In this document: piece by piece, positions 18,678 through 29,000 of the stretch | Position numbering within the stretch: the stretch's first letter is position 1 | How the letters are laid out: the number at the start of each line of letters is the position of its first letter | NCBI RefSeq assembly: GCF_002810445.1 | Contig: NZ_NEXS01000003.1 | Location: forward strand, 1,178,001 to 1,242,000 | Length of the DNA stretch: 64,000 bases | Source of the DNA: Advenella sp. S44 | Lineage (GTDB): Bacteria; Pseudomonadota; Gammaproteobacteria; Burkholderiales; Burkholderiaceae_B | Direction: 5' to 3' | Made by a program: the position numbers and the translations under genes | The notes under the pieces: model-generated | What the model was told of the DNA's origin: nothing | Database searches by the model: none | The model's input: only the letters and a program-made list of their open reading frames with translations

Positions 18678-21032
18678 ATGAAAACAACAGAACCCGAGTT
18701 CATACCGGATTCCTTCCAGGACGAAGCGTGGATGAATGCCGTATGTGCCGGTCTGGATGATGCCGGACGCAATATGGTGCAACAGGCGATCAACTGGTGT
18801 GACCCTCTCTTGCAAAACGGTGCCATCGCAACCGGAGAGCCGTCTATCCACCACGCCAAGGGAATGGTGCAAATCCTGGCGCTTCTGCAACTGGATGCAC
18901 CCACGCTTGTTGCGGCGCTGGTGCTGGCCATTCCCATTGATCTGGATGACGAATCCGCACAGGATCGGAAAAATGAGCTCATCGATCTTTTCGGCCTGGA
19001 AACGTTCAGCCTGATTAACGGTTCGCGTGCACTGCTGCGGATTGGCGCCATTGCCCGTAATGCCTCGTCCCAGGGACGCAATGAATCGTCGGGACAGCGG
19101 GAGATGCTGCGCAAAATGCTGCTGGCCATGGCCAGCGATCTTCGCATTGTGCTCATCCGCCTGGCCTCGCGTTTGCAAACCTTGCGCTGGTACGCAGAAA
19201 CGAAAAATCCGTGCCCGATCGAACTGGCCGAAGAGACCCGGGATGTCTATGCGTCCCTGGCCAACCGCCTGGGAATCTGGCAGATCAAGTGGGAAATGGA
19301 AGATTTATCCTTCCGATTCCTTTCGCCTGAAGTCTACAAGGACATTGCCCGCAAGCTGGAAGGCAAGCGCATCGAGCGCGAAGCCCGTATTCAGTCGCTG
19401 ACCGATGACATCGCAGGTTCACTGGCAGATATGGGTATCGAGGCGGATGTCTCGGGGCGGGCCAAGCATATCTACAGCATCTACAATAAGATGCGCAACA
19501 AGGGCCTGAGTTTCGACCAGCTGTACGATCTGCTGGCCATCCGTATCATTGTGGCCAATGAACGTGATTGCTATGCCACGCTGTCGCTGTTGCAGGCGCG
19601 TTGGACGCCGGTCATGAATGAATTCGATGACTATATTGCGCGGCCCAAGCCCAATGGCTATCGGTCGCTGCACACCGTGCTCAAAACGGCTGACGGACAT
19701 ACTTTTGAAGCGCAGATCCGTACCCGCAAGATGCATGATTTTGCCGAGTACGGGATGGCGGCGCATTGGCGCTACAAGGAAGCCGGGCCCAAGGGCGGCC
19801 AGGTCGCCGCCGTGTCCATGTACGATCGCCAGGTGTCGTGGATGCGTCAGTTGCTGGCATGGCGCAAAGAGGTCGGCCTGCCTGTCAGTGATCCTGTTGG
19901 CGCTTCCCCCGAGGTGCCGGCAGCGATCACCGATAAGGCGGGGGCCGCGCAATCGGATAAGGCCCGGCCGGCGGGGCCGGCTGCGCCACAGTCCAAGGCG
20001 CAGCCCTCGCGGCAGGAGCGCGAGAACAAAAAAAACACGGAACGCATTTATGTGCTGACGCCGCAGGCGCGCGTGATCGAGCTGCCCGAAGGGGCGACAC
20101 CGGTCGATTTTGCCTATCATTTGCATACAGACCTGGGCCACCGGTGCCGGGGAGCGCGGGTCGACGGGCAGATGGTGGCGCTCAACACCAAGCTGCTCAA
20201 TGGGCAGACGGTGGAAATTATTGCTGCCAAATCCGGCGGACCATCACGTGACTGGATCAACACCCAGCTTGGGTATCTGGCCAGTCCGCGGGCGCGCGCC
20301 AAGGTGCGCTTGTGGTTCAATGCCATCGAACTGCAAAAGCGGATCACCACCGGCCAGGACCTGGTCGAAAAGGAATTGGCCCGATTGGGTAAAACGGCGG
20401 TCAACCTGGACCAACTGGCCGAGAGACTGGGCTTTGCCAATTGCGATGATCTGTACGTGGCGGTGGCCAAGGACGAGTTCAGTCTGCGCCAGATTGCCAC
20501 TGCCTTTCAGGAGCCCGATCCCGATCCCGCCGCTGCGTACGATACCATTGTCGCGCGCGAATCAGGCGCGCAAAGTGCGGCCAAGACAGGCAAAAGCGGC
20601 GTGCTGGTGGTTGGGGTCGACTCCTTGCTTACGCAGCTGGCACGCTGCTGCCATCCTGCGCCGCCAGATCCGATCGGCGGCTTTGTCACGCGGGGACGGG
20701 GCGTATCCATTCACCGCAGCGATTGCCCGTCTTTTGCCGTCATGAAATCCAAGAGTCCCGAGCGTGTTATCGAAGTGACCTGGGGCGATACCGGAGATAC
20801 CGTTTATCCGGTCAATATTGCCATTCACTCGCAAGATCGCAACGGTCTGCTCAAGGATCTGACCGAGTTGTTTTCCCGAATGAAACTGAATGTGGTGGGT
20901 GTCAACACCCAGAGCAAGGCTTCAATCGCCCATTTGCATTTCACGGTAGAGGTCCGGGACGGGGAACAACTGCGAAAAGCCATGAATGCCATATTGGATA
21001 TCCCTGGAATTATCAGCGCTTCACGCTGTTAA
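18678..21032 (+). CDS. relA: GTP pyrophosphokinase RelA ((p)ppGpp synthetase)
   Basis: 784 residues from the ATG at 18678. It makes (p)ppGpp on stalled ribosomes in the stringent response. The N-terminal hydrolase domain has lost its HD motif and metal ligands (RLASRLQTLRWY where SpoT has a hydrolase motif), so it is synthetase-only. The synthetase region includes RPKPNGYRSLHT. A variable linker rich in Ala/Pro/Lys (about 400-450) precedes the TGS domain (PVDFAYHLHTDLGHRC), the zinc-finger region with CCHPAPPD, and a C-terminal ACT domain. It is followed after 53 bases by trpB on the same strand, an unusual neighbour. Confidence 0.95.
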   Translation: MKTTEPEFIPDSFQDEAWMNAVCAGLDDAGRNMVQQAINWCDPLLQNGAIATGEPSIHHAKGMVQILALLQLDAPTLVAALVLAIPIDLDDESAQDRKNELIDLFGLETFSLINGSRALLRIGAIARNASSQGRNESSGQREMLRKMLLAMASDLRIVLIRLASRLQTLRWYAETKNPCPIELAEETRDVYASLANRLGIWQIKWEMEDLSFRFLSPEVYKDIARKLEGKRIEREARIQSLTDDIAGSLADMGIEADVSGRAKHIYSIYNKMRNKGLSFDQLYDLLAIRIIVANERDCYATLSLLQARWTPVMNEFDDYIARPKPNGYRSLHTVLKTADGHTFEAQIRTRKMHDFAEYGMAAHWRYKEAGPKGGQVAAVSMYDRQVSWMRQLLAWRKEVGLPVSDPVGASPEVPAAITDKAGAAQSDKARPAGPAAPQSKAQPSRQERENKKNTERIYVLTPQARVIELPEGATPVDFAYHLHTDLGHRCRGARVDGQMVALNTKLLNGQTVEIIAAKSGGPSRDWINTQLGYLASPRARAKVRLWFNAIELQKRITTGQDLVEKELARLGKTAVNLDQLAERLGFANCDDLYVAVAKDEFSLRQIATAFQEPDPDPAAAYDTIVARESGAQSAAKTGKSGVLVVGVDSLLTQLARCCHPAPPDPIGGFVTRGRGVSIHRSDCPSFAVMKSKSPERVIEVTWGDTGDTVYPVNIAIHSQDRNGLLKDLTELFSRMKLNVVGVNTQSKASIAHLHFTVEVRDGEQLRKAMNAILDIPGIISASRC

Positions 21033-21075
21033 AACATGTAAAATAGCCCTTTACTTCTCGTCTGAAGCCGACGCC

Positions 21076-21088
21076 AGGAGCCAATTTG
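21076..21088 (+). promoter_or_regulatory. Ribosome binding site and TTG start of trpB
   Basis: AGGAG (21076-21080) lies five bases ahead of a TTG codon (21086-21088) from which the protein reads T-A-Y-S-F-P. The strong SD and the TrpB-like N-terminus decide for this non-ATG start. Confidence 0.8.
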
Positions 21089-22285
21089 ACTGCTTATTCC
21101 TTTCCCGACAACAGGGGCCACTTCGGTCGTTACGGTGGCGTTTTCGTTGCCGAAACGCTGATGCACGCTGTTTCGGAACTGAATGAAGCCTACGAAAAAT
21201 ACAAGGAAGACCCTGACTTTGTTGCCGAGTATCGTTACGAACTGGCGCACTTTGTCGGGCGTCCCAGCCCTGTGTATCACGCCCGCCGCTGGTCCGAGCA
21301 ACTGGGCGGGGCGCAAATCTGGTTCAAGCGCGAAGACCTGAATCACACCGGTGCGCACAAGATCAACAATTGCATCGGGCAGATTCTGCTGGCCCGCAAA
21401 ATGGGCAAAACACGTATTATTGCAGAAACCGGGGCAGGCCAGCATGGCGTTGCAACGGCCACGGTCGCTGCGCGTTATGGCATGGAGTGCGTGATCTACA
21501 TGGGTGCCGAAGACGTGCGGCGCCAGGCTTCAAACGTCTATCGCATGAAGCTGCTTGGCGCCACGGTGGTGCCCGTTGAATCGGGCTCGCGCACACTCAA
21601 AGACGCACTGAACGAAGCTATGCGCGACTGGGTCACCCGAATTGAGGAGACCTATTATATTATCGGCACGGTCGCCGGTCCTCACCCTTATCCGGCCATG
21701 GTGCGCGATTTTCAGCAAATCATCGGTCAGGAATGCATAGAACAAATGCCGGCCTGCGCCGGGCGCCAGCCGGACGCGGTTATTGCGTGTGTTGGCGGCG
21801 GCTCCAATGCCATGGGCATTTTTTATCCCTATCTGGCGCATGCCAAAGTCAAGCTGATCGGTGTTGAAGCGGCCGGCCAGGGGCTGGATACGTCCCGTCA
21901 CGCAGCCTCCATCAACGGTGGTCAGGTGGGCGTGCTGCATGGCAATCGTACTTATGTATTGCAGAACCGCGACGGGCAGATCCGGCAAACCCATTCGGTA
22001 TCGGCTGGGCTCGATTACCCCGGTGTTGGCCCCGAACATGCCTGGCTTCATGACAGCAACCGCGCCGCCTATGTGGCCGTTGACAACAATGCGGCTCTGG
22101 ATGCGTTTGGTCAATGTTGCCGTCTGGAAGGCATTATGCCGGCCCTGGAGTCGGCGCATGCGCTGGCCTATGCCGCCGAGCTGGCCCCAACCTTGTCGCG
22201 CGACTCCATTTTGCTGGTGTGTTTGTCGGGCCGGGGCGACAAGGATATGCATACCGTTGCCGAATATACCGGCGTTGACCTGTAA
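21086..22285 (+). CDS. trpB: Tryptophan synthase beta chain
   Basis: 399 residues from a TTG start. It condenses indole and serine to tryptophan with [15 protein letters not shown] at the N-terminus, the PLP lysine in [20 protein letters not shown], the phosphate-binding loop [10 protein letters not shown] and LSGRGDKD at the end are all present. It is coupled to trpA nine bases downstream. trpF, which normally precedes trpB in Burkholderiales, is replaced by relA here. Confidence 0.98.
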   Translation: MTAYSFPDNRGHFGRYGGVFVAETLMHAVSELNEAYEKYKEDPDFVAEYRYELAHFVGRPSPVYHARRWSEQLGGAQIWFKREDLNHTGAHKINNCIGQILLARKMGKTRIIAETGAGQHGVATATVAARYGMECVIYMGAEDVRRQASNVYRMKLLGATVVPVESGSRTLKDALNEAMRDWVTRIEETYYIIGTVAGPHPYPAMVRDFQQIIGQECIEQMPACAGRQPDAVIACVGGGSNAMGIFYPYLAHAKVKLIGVEAAGQGLDTSRHAASINGGQVGVLHGNRTYVLQNRDGQIRQTHSVSAGLDYPGVGPEHAWLHDSNRAAYVAVDNNAALDAFGQCCRLEGIMPALESAHALAYAAELAPTLSRDSILLVCLSGRGDKDMHTVAEYTGVDL

Positions 22286-22294
22286 GGAATGGCA

Positions 22295-23125
22295 ATGAGC
22301 CAGCAACGGATCAATAAAACATTTGCAAGACTGGGGCGGCGCACTGCGCTGATTCCCTACATTGCAGCAGGCGATCCTGAACCGGCAGCAACGGTTCCGC
22401 TGATGCATGCATTGGTCAGGGCAGGCGCCGATATTATCGAGCTTGGGGTGCCTTTTTCAGACCCCATGGCTGACGGGCCGGTCATACAGCAGGCCACTGC
22501 GCGCGCCATCGCCAAGGGCGTAGGTCTGGCGGATGTGCTCGGCATGGTTGCCACGTTCCGCAAGATGGACCAAAGTACCCCGGTCGTCTTGATGGGGTAT
22601 GCCAACTCCATCGAAGCCATGGGCCAGCACGCCTTCGCAAGCGAAGCCAGTAAATCGGGCGTGGACGGAATACTGATTGTCGACTGTCCGCCAGAAGAAT
22701 ATGATGATCTTTCCGATGATCTTCGCACCTACGGTATTTCGCCCATTTTCCTGCTGTCGCCCACCTCGACCGAGGCGCGTATTCAGGCGGTAGCAAAGCG
22801 AGCTGAGGGGTATCTTTATTATGTCTCGCTCAAGGGCACGACCGGCTCATCGGCCATTGATTTGAACGATGTGCGGGAACGGGTGGCGCGCATCAAAAAA
22901 TATGTTTCCATCCCGGTCGGCGTGGGATTCGGTATCCGGGATGCAGCCAGTGCTGTACAGGTTGCCGACGCTGCCGACGCAGTCGTGATTGGCAGTCGCT
23001 TGATAGAAACCATTGCACAGGCGATCTCCCTACAACCATCGGCAAACCCGTCCGAGGTGGCAGTGACTGCTGCCTCGGACTGGTTGCGACAGATCCGGCA
23101 GGCGCTGGATCAGAACAGAAAATAA
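22295..23125 (+). CDS. trpA: Tryptophan synthase alpha chain
   Basis: 276 residues from the ATG at 22295, which has AAGGA six bases upstream; an ATG six bases earlier overlaps that SD. It cleaves indole-3-glycerol phosphate and channels indole to TrpB. Catalytic Glu and Asp are seen in ELGVPFSDPMADGPVIQ, and the family loop in YYVSLKGTTGS and GVGFGIRD. It is followed by accD. Confidence 0.98.
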   Translation: MSQQRINKTFARLGRRTALIPYIAAGDPEPAATVPLMHALVRAGADIIELGVPFSDPMADGPVIQQATARAIAKGVGLADVLGMVATFRKMDQSTPVVLMGYANSIEAMGQHAFASEASKSGVDGILIVDCPPEEYDDLSDDLRTYGISPIFLLSPTSTEARIQAVAKRAEGYLYYVSLKGTTGSSAIDLNDVRERVARIKKYVSIPVGVGFGIRDAASAVQVADAADAVVIGSRLIETIAQAISLQPSANPSEVAVTAASDWLRQIRQALDQNRK

Positions 23126-23148
23126 GCATTCAGAAATAAGGATTGATA

Positions 23149-24024
23149 ATGAGCTGGTTAGACAAGATTCTTCCACCACGCATCAACAAGAAAACCGAGC
23201 AGCAGGGGCGTCGCGTACCCGAAGGCCTGTGGGTAAAATGCCCATCCTGCGAATCGGTGCTGTATAACGATGACCTGGTTGAAACCGTCCACGTATGTCC
23301 CAAATGCAGCTATCACATGCGATTGAATGCGCGTGCACGCATTGAAGCGCTGCTCGATGCAGACGGTCGGGTAGAAATCGGCGAAGGCATTCGCTCTACC
23401 GATCCGCTCAAATTCAAGGACAGCCGTAAATATCCCGAGAGACTGGCAGAAGCCACGCAAAAATCAGGAGAATCTGATGCGCTGGTCGTCATGAGTGGCA
23501 GCATCTGCACGGTTCCGGTTGTGCTTGCCTGCTTTGAATTCGATTTCATGGGTGGCTCCATGGGCTCGGTCGTTGGCGAGCGTTTTGTGCGCGGGGTTCG
23601 TGCTGCAATCCAGAACAAAACACCCTTTATCTGTGTGGCGGCCTCGGGCGGCGCGCGCATGCAGGAAAGCCTGTTTTCGCTGATGCAGATGGCAAAAACC
23701 AATGCCATGCTTACCCGCCTTGCCCAGGAAGGGCTGCCGTTTATCAGTGTGCTGACCGACCCGACCATGGGCGGCGTCTCGGCAAGTTTTGCTTTCATGG
23801 GCGATGTGGTCATTGCAGAGCCCAAGGCGCTTATCGGTTTTGCCGGACCGCGCGTGATTGAGCAGACCGTTCGCGAGCAGTTGCCCGAAGGCTTCCAGCG
23901 TGCCGAGTTCCTGCTTGAGAAAGGCGCTGTCGACATGGTGGTTGACCGACGCCAATTGCGCACGGAACTGGCGCGACTGATGGCCTTGCTCACTCGTCAG
24001 TCCAGTGAAGCGGTTTCTGCCTAA
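23149..24024 (+). CDS. accD: Acetyl-CoA carboxylase carboxyltransferase subunit beta
   Basis: 291 residues from ATG 23149 ([12 protein letters not shown]). Together with AccA it transfers carboxyl from biotin to acetyl-CoA, the first step of fatty acid synthesis. An N-terminal four-cysteine zinc ribbon (CPSC ... CPKC, about residues 25-50) and the crotonase-like core with [24 protein letters not shown] and [11 protein letters not shown] are seen. The trpBA-accD order is common in proteobacteria; folC, usually next, is replaced by a marR gene. Confidence 0.98.
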   Translation: MSWLDKILPPRINKKTEQQGRRVPEGLWVKCPSCESVLYNDDLVETVHVCPKCSYHMRLNARARIEALLDADGRVEIGEGIRSTDPLKFKDSRKYPERLAEATQKSGESDALVVMSGSICTVPVVLACFEFDFMGGSMGSVVGERFVRGVRAAIQNKTPFICVAASGGARMQESLFSLMQMAKTNAMLTRLAQEGLPFISVLTDPTMGGVSASFAFMGDVVIAEPKALIGFAGPRVIEQTVREQLPEGFQRAEFLLEKGAVDMVVDRRQLRTELARLMALLTRQSSEAVSA

Positions 24025-24038
24025 GGCAGGAGGCACGG

Positions 24039-24479
24039 ATGGAATCTGACGCGTTTCGACTCGAAAAAACGCTGACCTATCAGTTACATCAATTATCCAA
24101 ACTGATTGATCGGCGTGTCGACTACTCAGACATTCAACGGATCGCCCTGAATGCCGGGGAAGGGCGCACGATCGCCGTTCTTGGTTACTACGGGACCCTG
24201 TCGGTCATACAGCTGGCCCGGCTGGCCAACCTTGATAAAAGCCAGGCAAGCCGGGCGGTCGTCTCCCTGGTCGGAAAGGGCATTATTGAAAAGCGCAGCG
24301 ACAACCGGGATGCCAGGGCGTTCGAGCTGTTCCTGACCGAGGCCGGGCAACAAGTCTATACCGACATTGTCGATCTCATCGTTGAGCGCAATGAAGTGGC
24401 GCTCAAATCCCTCACAGCCCGGGAAAAACAATTGCTGTTCGGCCTGTTTGGAAAAATTCATCAAAACCTGACTGATTGA
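24039..24479 (+). CDS. MarR family transcriptional regulator
   Basis: 146 residues. Winged helix-turn-helix features: LGYYGTLSVIQLARLANLDK, then SQASRAVVSLVGKGIIEKRS and the wing with DNRDARAFELFLTEAGQQ, the conserved D-x-R of MarR proteins. It sits 14 bases after accD in the same direction, so it may be read from the trp/accD transcript. Ligand and targets are unknown; the Bug-type gene downstream (now broken) or an unlinked gene could be controlled by it. Confidence 0.9.
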   Translation: MESDAFRLEKTLTYQLHQLSKLIDRRVDYSDIQRIALNAGEGRTIAVLGYYGTLSVIQLARLANLDKSQASRAVVSLVGKGIIEKRSDNRDARAFELFLTEAGQQVYTDIVDLIVERNEVALKSLTAREKQLLFGLFGKIHQNLTD

Positions 24480-24561
24480 GATCAGCGCGCATATAAGTCG
24501 GCGTACTGGTCGCAACATGTGCGGGATTGTCTGTATCCTTGGCATCATCGGCGTTCACCAC

Positions 24562-24617
24562 ATCTTCACATCTTTACATCTCCACATCTTCACATCTTCA
24601 CATCTTCACATCTCCTG
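24562..24617. repeat. 8-bp tandem repeat (ATCTTCAC), six full units plus a partial one
   Basis: Units of ATCTTCAC follow each other at 24562, 24570, 24578, 24586, 24594 and 24602, with changes only in the second (ATCTTTAC) and third (ATCTCCAC). A diverged seventh (ATCTCCTG) ends at 24617. It is non-coding and lies between marR and the broken Bug gene. Such short arrays vary by slippage. No spacers, so not CRISPR. Confidence 0.9.
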
Positions 24618-24772
24618 ACTCGCGTCTCCTGCTTCGGTATTTTCGGGTAAGTACGAATGCTGGCGTGCTTGAGATCAGTTGATTTGTCGATTAAATTGCG
24701 GCGCTGATCAAATAGTGGAAAGTGCCACTATGCATAAAGCGAACGCAGTGGCATCATTTACTGGGTTTATAA

Positions 24773-24937
24773 GCTCTCTTGTATACGCACTCTTCTCTTG
24801 TATAAAGCACTGCCATAAAAGCGGTGCCAGTAATAGAGCTGCCTGTAGAAGAGCTGCTTGTATCAACGACATTTGTATCAAAGCCGCTTATATCAAACAT
24901 GCCTGCGCTTCTGTGCCGCCATAAAACCCGCCTATAT
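24773..24937. repeat. Degenerate 15-bp tandem repeat, about 11 units
   Basis: Writing the sequence from 24773 in rows of 15 aligns a recurring pattern ending in TTGTA/CTGTA/ATA. Examples are rows 24833 (ATAGAGCTGCCTGTA), 24848 (GAAGAGCTGCTTGTA), 24863 (TCAACGACATTTGTA) and 24878 (TCAAAGCCGCTTATA). Outer rows are more diverged. Because 15 is a multiple of three, a short open frame (24679-24924) crossing it shows a five-residue periodicity (RAACR RAACI NDICI KAAYI), but there is no SD or recognised family, so I treat the DNA repeat as the real feature. Confidence 0.65.
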
Positions 24938-24964
24938 AAAAATCGATTCATGGAGAAACTGAAT

Positions 24965-25924
24965 ATGAATATCAAACAATGGTTGTCGTTGGTCGTCCTG
25001 AGCGTGGCTGTGACGGGCGCTCACGCTGCGTGGCCGTAAGGCCCGGTAACCTGGGTAGTTCCGTATCCGGCCGGTGGCGGGACAGACGTGATTGCCAGGA
25101 CTGTTGCGAAGTCTCTGGAGCAAAAGCTGGGGCAAACCATTGTGGTAGAGAACCGGCCTGGCGGCGGAACCGCCATTGGGGCGTCCGCAGTCTCACGGGC
25201 CAAGCCCGATGGCCATACAGTGGGTACGGCCGATTCAGGGACGCTGGCCTTCAATCCATCGCTGTATAAAAGCCTGACGTATGATCCGGCCAAATTTACC
25301 TATATTGGCGGATTGGCTCGCTTCCCGCTGTTGCTGGCCGTGCCCGCCAGCTCCCCGTACAAGACGGTCAGCGAGCTGATTGAAGCAGCCAAAAAAGAAC
25401 CGGGCAAACTGTCGGCCAGTTCGGCCGGTGCGGGCTCGCCCCACCACCTGGCGCTCGAGCGCTTCAAGCAATTGACCAAAACCGATATCGTTCATGTGCC
25501 CTATAAGGGCGCGGCGCCGGCCTTGCAAGACCTGATCGGCGGCCAGGTCGATCTGATGTTCGGCGACTTGGGAGCGTCACTGCCCAATATCAAGGCCGGC
25601 AAGGTGCGTGTTTTGGCCGCAACCGTACCTGAACGTCTGGCTTTGTTGCCGGATGTGCCCACCATGGCCCAGGAAGGGGTGGGCGATTTTGTCGCCTATG
25701 CCTGGCAGGGCCTGGTTGGTCCGGCCGACATGCCCGATGAGGTGGTAGAAAAACTGGATTCTGATTTGAAGGCCACACTGCAAAGTGATGAAGTGCGCAA
25801 GAAAGTGGAAGCCATGGGTGTGGAAATCATGCCCATGACGTCATCTGAATTCAAATCCTACGCTGACAAGGAGCGGGAAGACTGGGCCAAGATTATCGAG
25901 GCCGGAAACATTACGCTGCAGTAA
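24965..25924 (+). pseudogene. Bug-type tripartite tricarboxylate transporter receptor, interrupted by an in-frame stop
   Basis: The frame starts at ATG 24965 with a signal peptide (MNIKQWLSLVVLSVAVTGAHA), reads AAWP, meets TAA at 25037-25039 and continues in the same frame with GPVTWVVPYPAGGGTDVIAR to the stop at 25924. Intact Bug proteins carry this same junction without a break. The rest is full-length and well conserved (VVENRPGGGTAIGA, VPYKGAAPALQDLIGGQVDLMF). One substitution at codon 25 explains the break; decay is otherwise not visible, so it is recent, or a sequencing error, or a readthrough case. Bug proteins bind carboxylates and other small ligands in the periplasm. Confidence 0.85.
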
Positions 25925-25971
25925 CGGGCAAGCCTTGCGATAGATCACTCATTTTTGGGTGTGCAGCCAAC

Positions 25972-26032
25972 AAAAAGCCCCTTGTTGTTGTCCCGCTGTA
26001 ATGGCTACAGCGAAACAGACAAGGGGCTTTTT
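25972..26032. terminator. Bidirectional terminator between the Bug pseudogene and rne
   Basis: AAAAAGCCCCTTGT (25972-25985) pairs with ACAAGGGGCTTTTT (26019-26032), giving A/T tails on both strands. An inner helix GCTGTA/TACAGC (25995-26000 with 26006-26011) makes it a branched hairpin. It separates the convergent plus-strand pseudogene and minus-strand rne. Confidence 0.85.
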
Positions 26033-26078
26033 TACATTGCGTGGCCAGTTTCCAAGCGGGGAGACCGGCCCACAATGC

Positions 26079-29000
26079 TTACACGTCGCGGGTTTCGACG
26101 ATCTCCAGCGGCTCGGCCTCAACCTGATTGCGAGCTTTGCGCGGCCGTCCTGCAGGTTTTGGAGGAGGAGCCATCATCGCTTCTTCCGTGAGGCCAGAGC
26201 GGGTTTCTACCCATTCCATGCCAACACCAGAAACGATTTCTTTGAGCGCTTCTTTGTTGGTGGCATTGGCCGGTGCTGAAACGGCAGCTGCCGCGTCGAC
26301 CGTCTCTGAAGCCGATTCCGGGGCTGCGTCTGAAGCCGAGTTCAAAGTTGGTTCTGAAGCCGATTCCGGCGCGGCATCTGAAACGGACTTTGGAGCGGCT
26401 GCAGTAGGTGCCGGTTCTTCGGCAATTGCGGCCGATTGCGGCTCTGTCTGCGGCTTAGCCTGTTTGGCAGGGGGCTGGGCCGGAGTCACGGCATTTTCCG
26501 GGACATCAGCAGTTGTCTCGGTTGCAGCAACGTTAGCGGTTGCTGGTGCCGGGGCACTGTCAGAAGCAACAGCGGCAGCCGGTTTCGCTGGTTTGGCAGA
26601 CTTGCCTGATGTCGCTGGCTCAACTGGTGCGGCTGGTGTCGCTGGTTCAGGGGGCGTGCCTGAGATGGCAGGCTCAACTGATTCGGCCGGTGTTGCTGCT
26701 TCAGCGGGTGTTGATGGCGCAACGGGCTCGGCTGCTGCGCTAGCTGGTTCGGTCAGGGCAGCCACCGGATGATCAGCCGCTGGTGTGGCAGCGTCTGCGG
26801 TTTTGGACGCAGTGGTATCCATTGCAGTCTTTTCCGAGCGGGCAGTCGACTGATTACCTTGTCCAGACGATGCAGTCTCGCCTGAAGCGACCGTGCTTTC
26901 TGCCGGTGTGGAAACAGCTTTGCTGTCTGCATCACCTGTCTGTGCTGATGCGACGGCCTCAGCAGCGGCACCCGCGCCTGTGGCCAGCAGCACTTCATTG
27001 GGCACGAAAGACGCTTTTTCACTGTCTGTCGTTTCTACCGAATCATTCTGACGGCGGCCACGACGGCTGCGACGACGACGGCGACGCGGTTCGGCATCAC
27101 CCGTCTGGGTGTCTTCGCCGTCTGTGGCGCGATCGTTTTCCTCTTCCGAATCGTCGTCGATCAGATCCTGTTCTAGCGGAGTCGGGCGGGCGGCAGCTTC
27201 TGCGCTGGCCTGACGACCACGTCGTGGCGCGGGCGCTGCGTCCGTTTGTGCAGAGTCCGATGTCGGCGTTTGTGCGGCGTCTACCGCGGTAGCAGCGCCG
27301 GTTGCTGTTGCGACTTCGGTTTCATCCCCGGTGTTGCGTCGGTTGCGGCCGCGTCCACGGCGATTGCGGCTGCGACCTGGGGTCTCTTCCGTGCCGGCGC
27401 TCGCCTGGCTGGCTGCGATCGTTGGCGCTTTGCTATCGGCCGCGCTGTCCTGCGTGCCGGTATCATCCTGCTTGCGCTGGCGTCCACGCGGACTGCGGCG
27501 GTTTTCGCCTTCCTCTTCAGATTTGGCCGTTGTGCGTTTGTCGCCACGGCGATTGCGTCCACCGCGCTCGCCACGTTCACTGCGTTCACCGCTGGCAGAG
27601 GAACGCGAACCGCTACGTGTATTGCGTCCGCCCGTTTTTTCGGTTGGGGATGCTACTTTTTTCGGCTCGGCAGGCGCCGCTGTTTTCGGACCGGCAAGCC
27701 AGGACAGCACTTTCTGGAATATTCCCTGAATGCTTGGCGGGTTGCTAGCAGCGCTTACCTGGGGCTGTGCAACCACCGGTGGTTTGATTGCGCTGGGCGC
27801 CGGCTGGTCTGGAGAAATCCCTTTGACCAGCGCTTCTGGGCGCTCGTTATGCTCGGATTTTTCCTTGGTCGATTCCCACGTGACCGTGGTGTCCGGCGCT
27901 TCAATCAGTTCGATGCTGGCTTTCGGATCATCCAGGCGTGAATCGTCATAGCGAATGCGTTCGATATGATGGTGTGGCGTCTCGAAATGCTTGTTCGGGA
28001 TCAGGACCAGATTGACTTTCAGGCGAGATTCAAGCTTGACGATATCGGCCCGTTTTTCGTTCATCAGGAACGTGGCCACTTCCACTGGCACCTGTGCGTG
28101 CAGGGCAGCGGTATTTTCCTTCATGGCTTCTTCCTGCAACAGGCGCAGCACATTCAGAGCGCTGGATTCGACGTCACGGATGACGCCCGTGCCGTTACAG
28201 CGTGGGCAGGTGATATGCGAGCCTTCGTTCAATGCCGGGCGCAGGCGCTGGCGCGACAGTTCCATCAGACCAAAACGGGAAATTTTTCCCATTTGGACCC
28301 GGGCGCGATCCACATGCAGGGCATCGCGCAGTTTCTGTTCGACCGCACGCTGGTTTTTGTTGTCTTCCATGTCGATGAAGTCGATCACGATCAGACCACC
28401 CAGGTCGCGCAGGCGCAGCTGGCGGGCCACTTCTTCGGCCGCTTCCAGGTTGGTGCGCATGGCGGTTTCTTCGATATCGGCGCCGCGGGTAGAGCGGGCC
28501 GAGTTCACATCAATGGCAACCAGCGCTTCTGTGTGATCAATAACGACAGAGCCGCCGGAGGGCAACTGGACGGTACGTGAATACGCGGTTTCAATCTGGT
28601 GTTCGATCTGGAATCGCGAAAAGAGGGGAATATCATCCTGATAGCGTTTGACGCGATTGACATTGTCAGGCATGACGTCCTGCATGAATGCCGTTGCCTG
28701 TTGTGTAATGGCCTCAGTGTCGATCAGGATTTCGCTGATGTCGGGCGAGAAATAATCGCGGATGGCGCGAATAACCAGGCTCGATTCCTGGTAAATAAGG
28801 ACTGGGGCAGGGTAGTCTTTGGCGGCGGCGTCAATGGCGTTCCACAGTTGCAGCAGGTATTTCAAGTCCCACTGCAGTTCGGGCACGCTGCGGCCAATGC
28901 CGGCGGTACGGGCAATAATGCTCATGCCCGAAGGCAGATCAAGCTGCTCCATGGCATCGCGCAGTTCCTGGCGGTCTTCGCCTTCGATGCGACGCGATAC

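Noticed and set aside
24562-24617. Possible CRISPR array
   Set aside because: Units are only 8 bases and directly adjacent, with no spacers, and no cas gene is in the window.
24679-24924. Open frame of 81 codons with a five-residue periodicity
   Set aside because: No SD, odd composition, no family; the periodicity follows from the 15-bp DNA repeat.
26128-26772. Plus-strand frame of 214 codons opposite the rne tail
   Set aside because: Low-complexity Ala/Gly/Ser translation caused by the repetitive rne C-terminal coding region.
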